From UBA2377 sp964429385 (GTDB lineage: Bacteria > Verrucomicrobiota > Verrucomicrobiia > Opitutales > Opitutaceae), in assembly GCA_964429385.1 (NCBI GenBank), contig CAYSBR010000001.1, positions 186,001 to 250,000 of the forward strand: DNA of 64,000 nucleotides. The letters run 5' to 3'. Positions 40,401 to 44,635 of this stretch are shown in pieces; positions within the stretch are counted from its first letter, which is position 1, and each line of letters begins with the position of its first letter. The position numbers and the translations under genes are program-made. The notes beneath the pieces were generated by a model. The model was given only the letters and a program-made list of their open reading frames with translations. It was not told the origin of the DNA and searched no databases.

Positions 40401-41405
40401 GCCAAGGATGGGCGCATCAAACTTGATCGCCAGATTGCCCCCCGGCGTGTTGGTCGGGGGCATCGAGATTTCCGTGTGGCCGTGGCTGGAGGCGCTGATC
40501 GTGACGAACTGGACGTGATCCGGCAGGTCGTCGAAAAGATGCAGGTCCGCCAGGGTCTGGCCGGCGGCGATATCCACATTGATGCGGTAGGTCTGCAGGT
40601 GGTTGGGCCCGGTGGCGGTTTCGCCTTCCGGCCCGCTGAACACCTTCTCCAGAATCGCCAGACTGGCGCCAATCTCGGGAGCCAGATGCGTGGGCGCCCC
40701 GTAGATGACGGGGTCTTCGGCCGGGTTGTTCAGCGAGTCGCCGCCAAAGCGGAAGCCGCCCCAGGCGGAGAGCGGCAGAGTGGCACCGACATCGGCCAGA
40801 TTGCTCAAATTTAGCGAGAACTCGACCTCGGCCGCGGGCTGGTCGGGCGTAAAGCTGCCGAAGGGCAGCTCGATCACCAACAGAAGGTCGCCACTCTGAT
40901 ACTTGCCATCCAGCAGGGCGAAAAACGGGCTGTCGGGATCGGTGGTGCTGACGTAAACCGGCAGGCCGTCGGGACCGACCGCAAAGGGATGCAGCACGCC
41001 CTTGCCGCCATTGGCCGCATCATCGAGGGTCAGCACATGGTGGGTCAGACTCGTGCCCAGATAGGTGGGCAGGTCGGCGAGGACAAAGCCGTCGTAGAGC
41101 CCCGCACCGGTGCCCGTCGCAGGATTGGCCGGATCGAAAATGCCATCCTCACCCGTCGCATCGATCGCCACATCAATCCACGGACCAAACCCCGTATGGT
41201 CGGCGTGGGTATTATCGAACGTGATCGTGACCGGCAGGGTTTCGCCGAGGTTGACGGTGTCCTCCGTCTCAATCGTCACCGCCGCGACGGCGTCGTAAAG
41301 GATCCGGTCCTCCAGGGTCTCCAGCAGTCGTTTCCGGGGCGGGGCCTTCGGGGCACCTGATTTCTTCCTGAAAAAACGCCGGAAGTAGAAACGGTCGGAG
41401 ATCAT
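19488..41405 (-). CDS. Giant repetitive surface protein/adhesin, 7305 aa (LEPR-XLL-like N terminus, DUF11-like repeats, SdrD B-like block)
   Basis: One uninterrupted frame of 21.9 kb. The N terminus is basic (FRRFFRKK) and carries LETLEDRILYDA at 28-39, close to the LEPR-XLL motif of large exported proteins in the PVC group. There is no classical signal peptide. Most of the protein consists of alternating repeats of about 120-140 aa, with cores such as VIGExVTYxxxVTLPEG and DAGDxVTYxxxLxNTG and ends such as NTAxVxYxSLPG. This is the DUF11/conserved-repeat type seen in cell-surface proteins. About seven SdrD B-like Asp/Gly-rich domains (NGDGVQDANEAGIAG type) follow, then further DUF11-like repeats and a distinct C-terminal module ending ETLAAPGQPSGR. 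I found no cysteine on reading. No LPXTG or PEP-CTERM anchor is seen. The adjacent TolC/HlyD/SecA genes are its likely export machinery. Confidence 0.9.
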   Translation of the reverse strand: MISDRFYFRRFFRKKSGAPKAPPRKRLLETLEDRILYDAVAAVTIETEDTVNLGETLPVTITFDNTHADHTGFGPWIDVAIDATGEDGIFDPANPATGTGAGLYDGFVLADLPTYLGTSLTHHVLTLDDAANGGKGVLHPFAVGPDGLPVYVSTTDPDSPFFALLDGKYQSGDLLLVIELPFGSFTPDQPAAEVEFSLNLSNLADVGATLPLSAWGGFRFGGDSLNNPAEDPVIYGAPTHLAPEIGASLAILEKVFSGPEGETATGPNHLQTYRINVDIAAGQTLADLHLFDDLPDHVQFVTISASSHGHTEISMPPTNTPGGNLAIKFDAPILGTASTTDAWIEIQFYVPRLDASGNPVLDAATGVAELVQNQAYGFGNWTPVDPRDDAVVVGFNVDGTFDDASIVTALATAKPDAAFEEAFTARSLAIQKNVRNAIDTGAVGITPGDTLEYTLDFQVSDYFAFGSIVVTDIFSDGQDFVNGSIQLQINGNTFVLPLASFDPANYTVSAPDPATGETTITFRVSDELIRLGQAGILVGGGIDPNNPSPIIPNDLTGYDNDATTGRIIYRTTILDSFRVAHLLPGQSGEASLNSRDVLTNDAEISARVLTLAPGFAPTANTVTDSSGDSVTIIEGRVEKTIYAINGMLLTDGGFDATYRVGGVPTGDLLISPNDTVTYRITYTVPSGDLEGFRITDYLPLPVFDAEEVLTFNNAAPGTTTPAVGTAKYGPTHSMHNIPAPGTSLGDPTIVRNAGSNYVDFVFGGSIDPGNTPRVVDLLFTTTVSSEPFADGLFLTNQAVASESSTQNPATASASQAVIQVVLRQPKVDIYKGVIASTQGGVATIAGGPVFADLAGNGFTGTLDSVADAVAIGALNLTTDPLPDAGDKVRFAIVAQNTGRSGAFDVTLADRIPDSYLNNYADAATLVAQTNFKVYDGAGVLLVLGTDYTLTWDAGAKTFTVELVDNNPNPRPAGLGLGYDANANAAVTNGSNSIVILYDLTVADAAMASSSVINTAKLLKYAGAEGAKNHVGATPWTDEATVVIADPAITKTLTDTGIDNDRAGGTNDGIAVIGELVEYTLTVTLPEGTTGNVRIEDLIDPRMAFVEFTGLTVSPGLTTGGGGSGLVLNSGSAAAALNAAIGTTITIAPGGHGFTIALGEVLNTNTDNAVAETITIKYTAVVLNVGTNTAGVNLGGSSTATLRYNWQDDRAASPIVARVASTGNLGTGFSTANGGTITGVALTVDGLALAVNDVVLVKDQTEARQNGIYVVTEVAGTATLVRHDDFNDAAEMRGNPQLPVVEVLMGTSMNDRFALVANVNTVNTGAVTFAPIGSSANSIVTAPPATVSVVEPVVVVSNQLSNDNATWLDDDTLTVGAGQLVYYRVIIQNTGAVWAHDVSLYDRLPNVLNIAETEIISVTSTNGATEFDIDDAGGFDNFIIVTDTFDTAKPALVSTATLASLAPGEILTIIVSSHVIDNAASASSHPNGIQVRWTSLDDGVRSHTDVDTTPTGHIFGGVHTPIVLSPHNPAAVERTGADGPNGALNDYAATDDLTNTILRIEAVDLIKELVGTQLSDPPYNDQSPIGGPIATHEAVIGEYVDYRVTFDVPKGESRDVILTDVLPAGLAFVGFLEVAVGEDVVTNVGAGNGPTGASLAHSPSATDPINLARLLANTDITLNGTQLEIDFGRIFNSEIPGTPGHYVAPQQITITYRAIVTNVATNLSGETLINTATIRYKTHFDTTPEDREAEDSAAPVTIIEPILEIEKNITPGAPYDAGDLVQYTIVIRHDAAASETHAYDLTFSDAIPDSIVAATSNAVFATTDLGVGKDITITHSVLGDISSHFEIAGGVLRTTSTADVDLLYGQTITIVVNARLDVDVPPTLAIDNTATVTWTSMDDDFIIATSPHTPDATERDGSDPSGVNNYITSDSVDFTVSGPTIDKQWKDGTLTADDTSVGSSLLGNVVVGEQLTYDILVTLPNGTTGNLSIADLLPPGLRMDGYRIITEAVDTDLLTSDFDGNLGVAYALNSDVAVALAPGDDFTWNFGNVTTTAGASEANANRFVIRVTATVANLLANQQNVGLTLPAATLTFANPNQPGPATTTVNDLVAGNNPAFTVVEPTLTVAKAVTHAPGLDAGDQVTYTITLTNTSGQTAYDITLSDELSDLLTNFGNLSVVHSAAGPITGFFEIVNDSGTYYLRTTAAADAAGSVDLAHGQTLTVVFTADIIATIGASVDVKNTVAVHWTSTDGTAHDQERTGAEVPFATAPTSINQTSQVGTLNNYALSSSVITSVTTSVTAVKSLVPNLTDPNTNAQVTPGEVVTYSITVTLPEGQAPGFTILDQIPSGMQYVVGSFAWVNVDSGITFAGGATPAWTPVVTPVVDPAFGDGTDALFQFGQITVAATAGTANNTFTFTYEAVALNNANVDGLLPGQSQHNNAASHNNGSGTTYSHSAGSVPLTAVEPQLTIGKAFAGLPPTQAGDAFAFDITLTNTGTGDAFDINLIDDLAAQYNLANIADITIQTQPAGAYVTIAQNNSVINPAGDDEVNITLNRLEAGDTVVIRITGTVNYTAQVAQTINNVASVAYSTLPGTVPGERTYDPINSSVVAFTMPDTISVKTIVATSETHTGTDGAIELLTVGEIVRYRLAITIPQGTAGNLVLTDVLPAGLQYLAGSATIAYESDAAFTTTVPAGALADGSHVTVSGQTLTFNLGAVTNNDADAGTERIFVEFNALVLNSAANNAGDTKANQFTASVNGGTTVNSTSSSVTARIVEPRVTVGKTANRAKVDGGDLITYTVTLTNTGGANGADAFNVALADALPAGLTLVGGVAHVSGVNVTGSLVATAGATSLTTAAGGFTLAHGQSAVFTYQVLVGNTVEHGDDLDNQVDITWTSLPGTGTTPNATNGTTPGASGEADGERAGTGAGQNDYADSDAVSVEVELLYSFEKTVTSTNLAATGAAQGDPLIEDLAIGEYVTYTIKVILGEGTTTGVVLKDILPTGLIYVGSSLGYSANLTPSVNPPGFVVNGSEITYTLGDVTVQNVADGASASPAANRTITLTVTARVADVPGNQSGTVLTNTAEFASGAHATPLSDTALVEIVTPALTIAKRWATTPTQAGDAFAFDIELENTGTATAFDINLIDQLAEEFTILGFGAVAIQTNPGYVTLTNNGTFAGGGEKVDVTLNQLGAGDTVVIRITGTVNATAAVSHEIENVAAVVYSTLPNGQPGEAGERTYGNDPLNPIVSNVVAFTMPATTTVKTLVGTSEAHTVGSDVAIGEIVRYRIVVTVPQGTAKNLTIVDVLPAGLEFVNDGTATLQFVADSVFTAGGALTDAHNQAIFLPAGAIAVTGQTIAFGLGDVVNHDNDANIEQVIIEFSARVLNVAGNFAGGTPANNATTRVEDEDGDLVDNSAAAPVPVTIVEPSVALTKAVVPGPYDAGDVVSYTFTLTNTGTGTGFDLRVVDDLPAAFASINSVAITAGPGSLTNNSVGTDLDFVINQLAAGGTVTVTVTATLAATTAPGLLVENTAALTYTSLPGTGTGLTVTAYDTVTNAPGVNRTSTPGTAGTSTGERTGADGIGGLNDYSGSDDADFTVPSALALAKTIVTTSLGADTSLNVVIGEVITYRLNVTLQQGQTSVVTLSDTLELGLGYLGTTAFFRSADGVTAVGGTSGISYTNGSLINAADLSWNAATGAFEVRLGNVTVPATAANGTGAFQIEYNARVENIAGNQDATPLDNSAVVRADRNGDGDTGDAGETSAPSLITVTVIEPTLTLTKTTVTPGADGGDTVVYELVIENTGNAAAYDILISDLLDASLRLDPANLTTALAIQAGGPAYATLNQSGNTAAAVSTVLNRLDAGDTITVRITAEVRAGAAAGATVENTATVSYTSLPGADGNERTGVDSDPLNDYITTAASGDFVLARPDIDKALFATSESATAGSFVAIGETVTYSFLVTLPEGLTPSVVITDFVPAGMAYVGHTLVTTVAGSGGLLTADYNGTVALTSVVGSGDGVDVVFTFGDVTTVADNVAGNNHFVLLVELQALNVAGNQSNTVRTNEGQLAYTDGTGGANTPVDAGDVAITLVEPQLEVGKTITSDVTNLDAGDTVTYEIRVRHTALSTAGAFDVVIADQLPAELRNYTLVSAVIGATDVSGALTLNATTGALSTTGVIDLAQGNELVITLSGVVRDNTTVGTTITNEALLYWSSLEGGQRGDQAGTGTERTGVGGGVNTYAGDDDVSATTRGHLAIAKSADRTEATIGEIITYTLTVTVAEGRTVVNFTDTLPANTVLVANSVQIGANLANLVITGLNANSVTGQTITVETNHATGTVANDGAVAQNATFTLTYQAQVQNVAANSGLAGGQTDLDNSVAASADLNNDGDATDPGETGSDTHRVTVIEPRVSAAKTVTSATTGLDAGDRVTYQIVLTNAAADGATATAFDVTLSDVLPAGLLIETIDVPVLMGGATVKTALSGATTGTLAGIFNIPVNGTVTITYTAVLQNSVTPDLDLTNNVDVRYSSLDGTVAGERDGSGVANPADNTHPDDGAILNNYAVGSAVTVTMASPFAVAKSIANTSLGNDTSTNVVVGEVVTYALGVTVMQGTTENIELVDTLAAGLVLDLASVAVFDAAGMTITNFQATQVGQVLTITIDSVMNPGAVNAPGAVNTGTFTIRYDAVVANVSANTTGQTLANSVDASADDVPDDNGNTTTVTVIEPVLTLAKTTITAGADGGDTVVYELVIENTGNAAAHDILISDLLDASLRLDPANLTTALAIQAGGPAYATLNQSGNTAAAVSTVLNRLDAGDTITVRITAEVRAGAVAGATVANTATVTYTSLPGTDGNERTGVDGDPLNDYIVTAASPTTFTLATPTLDKALVATSEAYTSGNRVTVGEVLTFDLLVILPEGVTLDLVVTDLLPPGLAYVGHSIITLAAGSTLLTADYAGTVSAPTVTSATVSGQDVIFDFGDITTDSDNVAGNNRFVIRVEAVVVNEAGNVDGTTLTNDASLAYTHGTTLATTAVASASTPAVTVVEPQLEVAKTITSDVTNLDAGDTVTYEIRVRHTALSTADAFDVVITDQLPAELRNYTLVSAVIGVTDVSGALTLNATTGALSTTGTIDVAEGTELVITLSGVVRDNTTVGATITNEAFLYWSSLEGGQRGDQAGISGASNDERTGVGGGVNTYAGDDDVSATTRGHLAIAKSADRTEATIGEIITYTLTVTVAEGRTVVNFTDTLPANTVLVANSVQIGANLANLVITGLNANSVTGQTITVETNHATGTVANNGAVAQNATFTLTYQVRVLDEVANSGLPGGQTDLDNSVAASADLNNDGDATDPNEEVTDTETVVVVEPQLVVTKTAGDADRLVTPGSTVTYTVDVENRGTAAAHNVVITDAIDAGVLSALTNIAVVRVDLSDNSTTALVAGVDYTVTSGLTGWQVTLTGALADGFGLRVAYDATYVNTLTAGADLDNNVRATFTSLANPGDDDVRSYVPTGTEPHDHTDVTTPDEWQDTERVSVGTGSVSDYVWFDLNGDGVQDANEAGIAGVRVWIDMDGDGAFNAAHDLSAVTDSSGNYLITGLAPGAYTVRVDFSTLPGAGAGIAVTYDLDDGVTTPDGLTAITVTAVNPTGDAMTDVDFGFRGAGSLGDFVWLDLDGDGAVSGLEKGIEGVVLELIWDVDGNGYADANNPVIATTTTDAGGLYSFGDLLAGGYRVVVAAANFAPGGVLADATATYDLDGGGATPAGVSTTTLATNTATDTTLDFGYQGAASIGDRVWNDFNGDGVQDADEFGISGLTLQLEQFIGGAWVAIATATTGTNGAYDFSGLIADDYRVTVLTPPASATLTSVDTPDVTFDPATHQAVRTVGSAEQADDLDFGYEGQASLAGIVWFDQNADGSQLSDPPLDNVRVSIVVDGVTTEILTDATGYYEFTGLIAGTYTVVVDETTLPLGLRLPTYDRDNGLVNPDGEAVVPLTPTQAVTDAHFGYQGEYTISGHSYRDTDKGGARNAGDTGIGGVTIELIWDANNDGIVDAGDTIITSVVTDADGYYEFNDLIIGNYLVRETQPAGFGQGENSDLIDVVVAHGTDNSARNFGNTTGSLAGTVFRDDNNDGAQAAGEDGLAGVTLYLDLWDAVLGAYVEIGTTVTDAAGNYLFDHANTDFTIVSGFDFGATTGGLLATGEYRLREDQPAGHLDGADTAGNATVAAGTVAGTHQGRDGSDAIAGIRVDPGQDVSGYTFAELLPSSLSGHVYIDHNGDGLLNPWESGLAGVTITLTGVNDIGEVIEVDVVTDADGYYEFTGLRPSDGSGYTLTQRTQPPGYSDGTDNLGGFAAGSGNTAGDDTVPNEFSGILVVDLAPGANEGVNYNFGETFDFVLNKQVVGTSLGSSAGSAVVVGEVIRYRLTVNVPHGTLTDFQLHDQLPAGLRFLDDGTATATLSANLAAAPLTVSASPIAADPSYGSGTDVYFKLGTVTNTNPADSGGETLTIEFNAVVVNEVANAAGTGLANAFTVRFDTTGDNVADDTPVTSPPETVTVIEPALTLAKSADDTTPHLGQTVVYTIDVFNEATATSATAYDLVVTDVLPPLVVTALGNITVTLHDMAGTAATGDDVALGVLTAGVDYTVVSTLEGWTITFSELAPDHRIEIAYEVVISELPTDVLGAAGLFGGGDDAFDNTVTLDWSSLPSGHPDEPGERDYTTDETLTTTVVGADLELVKTGPATVAPGETFAYVFTLTNHGTDTATGVVLTDLLPAQVTFFAALGSDAATYVPVISTIDDQQQVVFALPDIAAGDTFELTVSVTFAPVADAAYEAMVNSARVTHDDIDPTSPDVANPPYDDNADSHPTTIQATPGIGVTKQLTSVNNGAVPLDGAGQPIVTAGDTVIYTIVLSNTGNQNTLVNVVDTFPIAVLDLANAVIDDSQTGVSAVIDLDAGTITWTGVSLEVGRPITITIEAAAFNPQSAGLDDFDNTVLVTTNNPENPSETGLTAEDGEKSVLDAAPDLVVTKVNSTDVVDLVDPFTYTITVTNNGDQDATDVTIVDVLSPFAEFVGASGHYVYDAQTHTVTWSSADNPELRLLPGGGAETHTFTITTRLSLGAISFDPLVNTVRVFDDGLNGPDRNPDDNEAQTASEVMAYLYDSIRNFAKHGDGEDDEWGLLGLPIKIYRDAILPIPPIYSGSAEPGSTLEVVLYNADGHVIGHQTVVVDAGGNWMASFPGTIMKDYPQSVVITQTLSNLQVEEARGYNLRPYYATAINTGQFFRENLNVTRLTEQTAANSGAALQEAMENPISFNIGMAAYETLAAPGQPSGR
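22300..24870 (-). other. SdrD B-like (Cna_B-like) domain block within the giant gene
   Basis: About seven consecutive domains begin with an aromatic-strand plus Asp/Gly loop pattern: YVWFDLNGDGVQD, FVWLDLDGDGAVS, RVWNDFNGDGVQD, IVWFDQNADG, HSYRDTDKGGARN, TVFRDDNNDGAQA and HVYIDHNGDGLLN. Each continues with GI/LAGV and later a DADGYYEFTGL or similar turn. This is the calcium-binding SdrD B-like pattern, expected to form stiff rods. It separates the main DUF11-like region from the C-terminal DUF11-like repeats. Confidence 0.75.
25398..27232 (-). repeat. Segmental duplication inside the giant gene, copy A
   Basis: DNA here is nearly identical to 28254-30070 over two long blocks (25398 to about 26320, and about 26851-27232). 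The offset is 2856 bp at the left end and 2838 bp at the right end. The difference comes from small in-frame indels, for example a serine/asparagine insertion before the ERTGVGGGVNTYAGDD segment. The middle of the unit is more diverged. Confidence 0.85.
28254..30070 (-). repeat. Segmental duplication inside the giant gene, copy B
   Basis: Partner of the block at 25398-27232. Both encode the same series: a DUF11-like domain starting TTRGHLAIAKSADRTEATIG, then VEPQLEV or equivalent, and the GADGGDTVVYELVIENTGN domain. The period of about 2.85 kb corresponds to roughly 950 residues, or several repeat domains, duplicated at once. Confidence 0.85.
37411..37745 (-). other. Phage tail-fibre-like segment within the giant surface protein
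   Basis: The encoded stretch contains VDGLALAVNDVVLVKDQT, then EARQNGIYVVTEVAG and VRHDDFNDAAEM. This is the repeat pattern common in phage tail fibres and some large surface proteins (DGxxLxxGDRVLVKDQTxxxxNGIYVV). It interrupts the run of DUF11-like domains about 1250-1350 residues from the N terminus. The match is by pattern only. Confidence 0.6.
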
Positions 41406-41694
41406 GATAAAAAATGAAGAAAGGCGGAGAGAAGAGGCGGCAGAAGCCAGACCGGGGCAAGAGGTCCCGGCATGGGTTCATTTTTTGCCGAAATGGACTA
41501 AAAGGATTTTGCCGGACTAAGGGCGCATATTATCTGGTATTTTTTACCCATATTTGTCTCATTACAAATTGCTGTCCCGGTGTTTAGGAATTGCGCACTT
41601 CCTGTGTTCCCACCTTCGGTCACACCTTGTGCCGGCACGGGGATGCAGCCCATCTGCGGAGGGATTTCATCGGTCCCTCCGAGCCTTCTCCGCC
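41406..41694. promoter_or_regulatory. Divergent promoter region between the giant gene and the TolC-like gene
   Basis: This 289-bp region has a markedly AT-rich centre (about 41520-41575) between divergent genes and must hold both promoters. GGTATTTTTTACC at 41536-41548 resembles the GGTAAATTTACC palindrome upstream of the export operon at 51270-51281. Close to the TolC-like start, 41657-41664 (CGGAGGGA) and 41674-41681 (TCCCTCCG) form a perfect 8-bp stem with a 9-nt loop, ending 13 bp before the ATG. It could affect translation. Confidence 0.55.
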
Positions 41695-43515
41695 ATGAAT
41701 TCACACTCTTCTGGAAACGCGTTCACCCTACAGCGGGCCACGGCCGGACTGGCCCTCTTGACAGCGCTGGGCTGGGCCGCCGGCTGCACCCACCCGAACC
41801 GCTACGAGCTGGATAAGAGCTACAAAAACGAATTCCGCCAGCTGGTGCAGGAATACCAGCAGGAGTCCACCCGCCTTGCCACCTCCGACCATACCTTGCA
41901 GCCGCCGCCGGCCGGCGAACTGCCCGAGGTCGCCACCCTGCAGGGCGACGCCCTGCTCACCCACAACGCGCAGCGCATCCAGACCGACCTGCCCGCCCGG
42001 ACCACCAGCCTGGAGGAGCTTTTCCTCAGCGCCATCCGCCACTCCTCGCAGATCCGCGTCTTCAGCGATCTCCCGCTCATCCGCGAAACCTCCATCCAGG
42101 AGGCCGAGGGCGCGTTTGATGTGAACGTCTTCATCGAAGGCCGCTACGATCATATCAACGACCCCGCCGGCAGCACCCTCACCACCGGCGGCGCCAACCG
42201 GCTCAAGGAACGCGAACTCGGCTGGCGCGCGGGCCTCCGCAAGAAGGTCTCGGGCACCGGCGCGGAAGTGTATGCCACGCAGGAGATCGGCCGCACGCGC
42301 AACAACTCGGTCTTCTACGTGCCCAACCCGCAGGTCAACGCCCGGCTCACCGTCGGCGTGCTCCAGCCCCTGCTCCAGGGCGCCGGCATCGGCTACAACC
42401 GCAGCGTCGTCGAAATCGCCAAAATTGACAGCGAGATCGCGCGCAACGAATTCCTCCGCCAGGTCGAGTCCCACCTGCTCGAAATCACCCGCACCTACTG
42501 GGGCCTCTACCTCGCCCGCGGCGTTTACCAGGCCAAGGAACGCGCCTTCCAGGAGGCATCCCGCACCGTCTCCGACCTCGAATCGCGCCGCGACTTCGAC
42601 GCCCTGCGCCAGCAGATCCTGCGCGCCCGCGCCGCCGCCGCCGAGCGCAAGGCCGACCTCGTGCGCGCCGAGAGCGCCGTGCGCAACACCGAGGACCGCC
42701 TGAAGGCCCTCGTCAACGACCCTGCCCTGCGCGAAGCCGCCTCGCTGGAGATCATCCCGGCCGATCTGCCCATCCTCGAACGTCACACCGGCGGGCTGCA
42801 GCACGCCGCGGCCACCGCGCTGGAACAGCGCCCCGAGATTCAACAGGCCTTCCTCCAGCTCAAGGCCTCCGCCGTGCGCCGCGACATGTCGCGCAACGAG
42901 CTGATGCCCGTGCTCAACCTCCTCGTCGAAGGCTACGTCGCCGGCATCAGCCACAACGACTGGGGCCGCGCCCGCCGCGACCAGTTCGACTCCGAGCCCG
43001 GCTACGCCGTGGGCCTGCGGCTGGACTACCCCCTCGGCAACAACCAGGCCGAGGCCCGCAACCTGCGCCGCCGCCTCGAAATGCGGCAGCTCCTCGCCCA
43101 GCTCCGCACCACTCTGGAAACCGTGCTGCTCGAAGTGAAGGTGTCCGCCCGCGAGGTGCAGACCGCCCACCGCGACCTCGCCGCCAAATACGAGAGCATG
43201 ATCGCCGCGCGCGAAGATCTTGAAAACCTGCTGAACCGCCGCGAGGCGATGTTCCTCGGCGGGGACACCACCGCCATCAGCTACATCGAATTCCTGCTGG
43301 AGGCGCAGCAGCGCCGCGCGCTGGCCGAGGAGAATTTCCTCCAGGCCGTCGCCACCTACAACGTCGCCCTCATCGCCTCCGAACGCGCCAAGGGCAGCCT
43401 GCTCTCCTACCAGTCCATCGAGATCGAAGAGGAGATCGTCACCGACGGCGACCCCCTGCGCGCCCGGATCGAAGACCGCGACCTGCCCGAGCTGCACCTG
43501 AAGAAGCAGGAGTGA
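41695..43515 (+). CDS. TolC-family outer-membrane export lipoprotein
   Basis: This gene encodes a 606-aa outer-membrane channel of the TolC/OEP type. ATG 41695 gives a lipoprotein signal (LALLTALGWAAGC, lipobox AAGC). The longer upstream frame lacks a signal and was rejected. After an extended N-terminal segment of about 120 residues, the two TolC half-repeats follow, rich in long Ala/Glu/Arg helices (TRTYWGLYLARGVYQAKERAFQEASRTVSDLE and the second LRLDYPLGNNQAEARNLRRR half). TolC proteins form trimeric tunnels fed by inner-membrane adaptors of the HlyD/AcrA type, and three adaptor-like proteins are encoded immediately downstream on the other strand. The gene is transcribed divergently from the giant surface protein, its probable cargo. 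Confidence 0.85.
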   Translation: MNSHSSGNAFTLQRATAGLALLTALGWAAGCTHPNRYELDKSYKNEFRQLVQEYQQESTRLATSDHTLQPPPAGELPEVATLQGDALLTHNAQRIQTDLPARTTSLEELFLSAIRHSSQIRVFSDLPLIRETSIQEAEGAFDVNVFIEGRYDHINDPAGSTLTTGGANRLKERELGWRAGLRKKVSGTGAEVYATQEIGRTRNNSVFYVPNPQVNARLTVGVLQPLLQGAGIGYNRSVVEIAKIDSEIARNEFLRQVESHLLEITRTYWGLYLARGVYQAKERAFQEASRTVSDLESRRDFDALRQQILRARAAAAERKADLVRAESAVRNTEDRLKALVNDPALREAASLEIIPADLPILERHTGGLQHAAATALEQRPEIQQAFLQLKASAVRRDMSRNELMPVLNLLVEGYVAGISHNDWGRARRDQFDSEPGYAVGLRLDYPLGNNQAEARNLRRRLEMRQLLAQLRTTLETVLLEVKVSAREVQTAHRDLAAKYESMIAAREDLENLLNRREAMFLGGDTTAISYIEFLLEAQQRRALAEENFLQAVATYNVALIASERAKGSLLSYQSIEIEEEIVTDGDPLRARIEDRDLPELHLKKQE

Positions 43516-43755
43516 GGGCCGGCTCGCGCCCGGACCCAATCGGCCCCATGCGACCCATGGGGTCTATGAGAAACGATCGTCGTCTTCTTCCGCGGTAAGC
43601 CATTCCGGCCGCTGAATTTCCGGCCACGGATTACACCGCTATCACGGATTGAGTTTAGCCAGTGCCGAAGGCGGCCTGGCGGCGGCGGACAAGGCAAAAG
43701 GAGCGTTTCTCCGTTACCTCCGTTGCCTCCTGTAAAAACAAACCGCGGGTCAGAT
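43516..43755. other. Intergenic stretch with dispersed repeat elements
   Basis: 240 bp between the convergent TolC-like and HlyD-like genes. It holds a CCACGGATTACAC...ATCACGGATTGA element (about 43624-43653), related to the elements at 2324 and 44574. It also holds one arm of an inverted repeat at 43710-43737 whose partner lies at 44532-44559. No gene is seen. Confidence 0.5.
43710..43737. repeat. Inverted repeat, left arm flanking the small HlyD-type gene
   Basis: TCCGTTACCTCCGTTGCCTC and the following eight bases are the reverse complement of 44532-44559 with two mismatches in 28. The two arms bracket the gene at 43756-44523. Confidence 0.7.
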
Positions 43756-44523
43756 TCAATTACCGCCGGATCGGGTGCGGCGCTCGGGGAGCGGCAGAGT
43801 TTCCCCGGCGGCGGCACTTGCCTCCAGTGCGCAATGCACACCGCTGCGGTGGCGGCCCTCGGGATTCGGAATCACAAAGATCACGCGCACCGTGCGGCTG
43901 GCCGCGTCGGTGACCGGCGAGACAAATTCCACCGTCGCCTCCACGGAAATCCGGCGGTCCAGCAGCAGCCGCGCCGGGCCGCCCGGGGTCAGTTGCGCCG
44001 CCGTTTCCACCGGCAGATGCAGCGTCGCCCGCAGGGAATCGAGCTGCACCACGGTCATGACCTCCGTCTGCACGCCGGAGACGCTCTCCCCCACCTCGCG
44101 GTTGACCTTGGTGACAATGCCGTCGAACGGCGCGTGCAGGGTGCGATCGGCGATCTGCGCGAGGATGCGGCGCTCGCGCAGGGCGGCGATGGCGAGATCC
44201 GACTGCGCGCGCTCGTATTCCTCCTTGGAGCCGTTGCCCGCCTCGTAGAGCCGCTTGATCTGGTCGAAGCGCAGTTGCAGCAGGCGCTCCTGCTCGCGCG
44301 CGATGGCAAGATCGTGGTGCAGCGTCTCGCAATTCAGCCGCGCCAGCACCTCCCCCGCCGCCACGCGCGCGCCTTCGCGCACCGCCAGCTCGGCGATCAC
44401 CCCGGTCTCCGGAAAAGCCACCAGCGCACTGCGGTTGGGCTCGGTGTAGCCGAACTCGATGGCGAAGGACGGACTCGCCGTCAGCAGCAGGGCAAGGCAA
44501 AGGGTCGGAGCGAGGCGTTTCAT
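43756..44523 (-). CDS. Short periplasmic adaptor of the HlyD/RND membrane-fusion family
   Basis: 255 aa with a cleavable signal peptide (MKRLAPTLCLALLLTASPSFA). The lipoyl-like half motifs appear as VIAELAVREGARVAAGEVLARL near 45-65 and TLHAPFDGIVTKVNREVGESV near 125-145. A short helical hairpin lies between them and a beta-barrel domain follows (LRATLHLPVETAAQL, RISVEATVEFVSPVTDAASRTVRVIF). It is shorter than typical MFPs (about 350-400 aa). It lies downstream of the SecA-like gene on the same strand and convergent with the TolC-like gene, which suggests that it bridges the periplasm in the same export complex. Confidence 0.82.
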   Translation of the reverse strand: MKRLAPTLCLALLLTASPSFAIEFGYTEPNRSALVAFPETGVIAELAVREGARVAAGEVLARLNCETLHHDLAIAREQERLLQLRFDQIKRLYEAGNGSKEEYERAQSDLAIAALRERRILAQIADRTLHAPFDGIVTKVNREVGESVSGVQTEVMTVVQLDSLRATLHLPVETAAQLTPGGPARLLLDRRISVEATVEFVSPVTDAASRTVRVIFVIPNPEGRHRSGVHCALEASAAAGETLPLPERRTRSGGN

Positions 44524-44531
44524 GGCAGCAG

Positions 44532-44559
44532 TTTTACAGGAGGAAACGGAGGGAACGGA
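44532..44559. repeat. Inverted repeat, right arm flanking the small HlyD-type gene
   Basis: TTTTACAGGAGGAAACGGAG and the following eight bases match the reverse complement of 43710-43737 at 26 of 28 positions. It begins 9 bp upstream of the adaptor start codon on the minus strand. A related 'CTGTGTTCATCAGTGTGATC' element sits beside it at 44574-44602. Confidence 0.7.
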
Positions 44560-44635
44560 TTAAGAAGCATCCTATCTGTGTTCATCAGTGTGATCTGTGG
44601 CTAAAGTCTGATTATCAATCGACGACGATATTATT

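Noticed and set aside
41728..43539. 603-aa minus-strand ORF opposite the TolC-like gene
   Set aside because: A low-complexity Gly/Ala/Val frame antisense to a well-supported outer-membrane channel gene. The 652-aa plus-strand ORF opposite the SecA-like gene (44684-46642) is rejected likewise.
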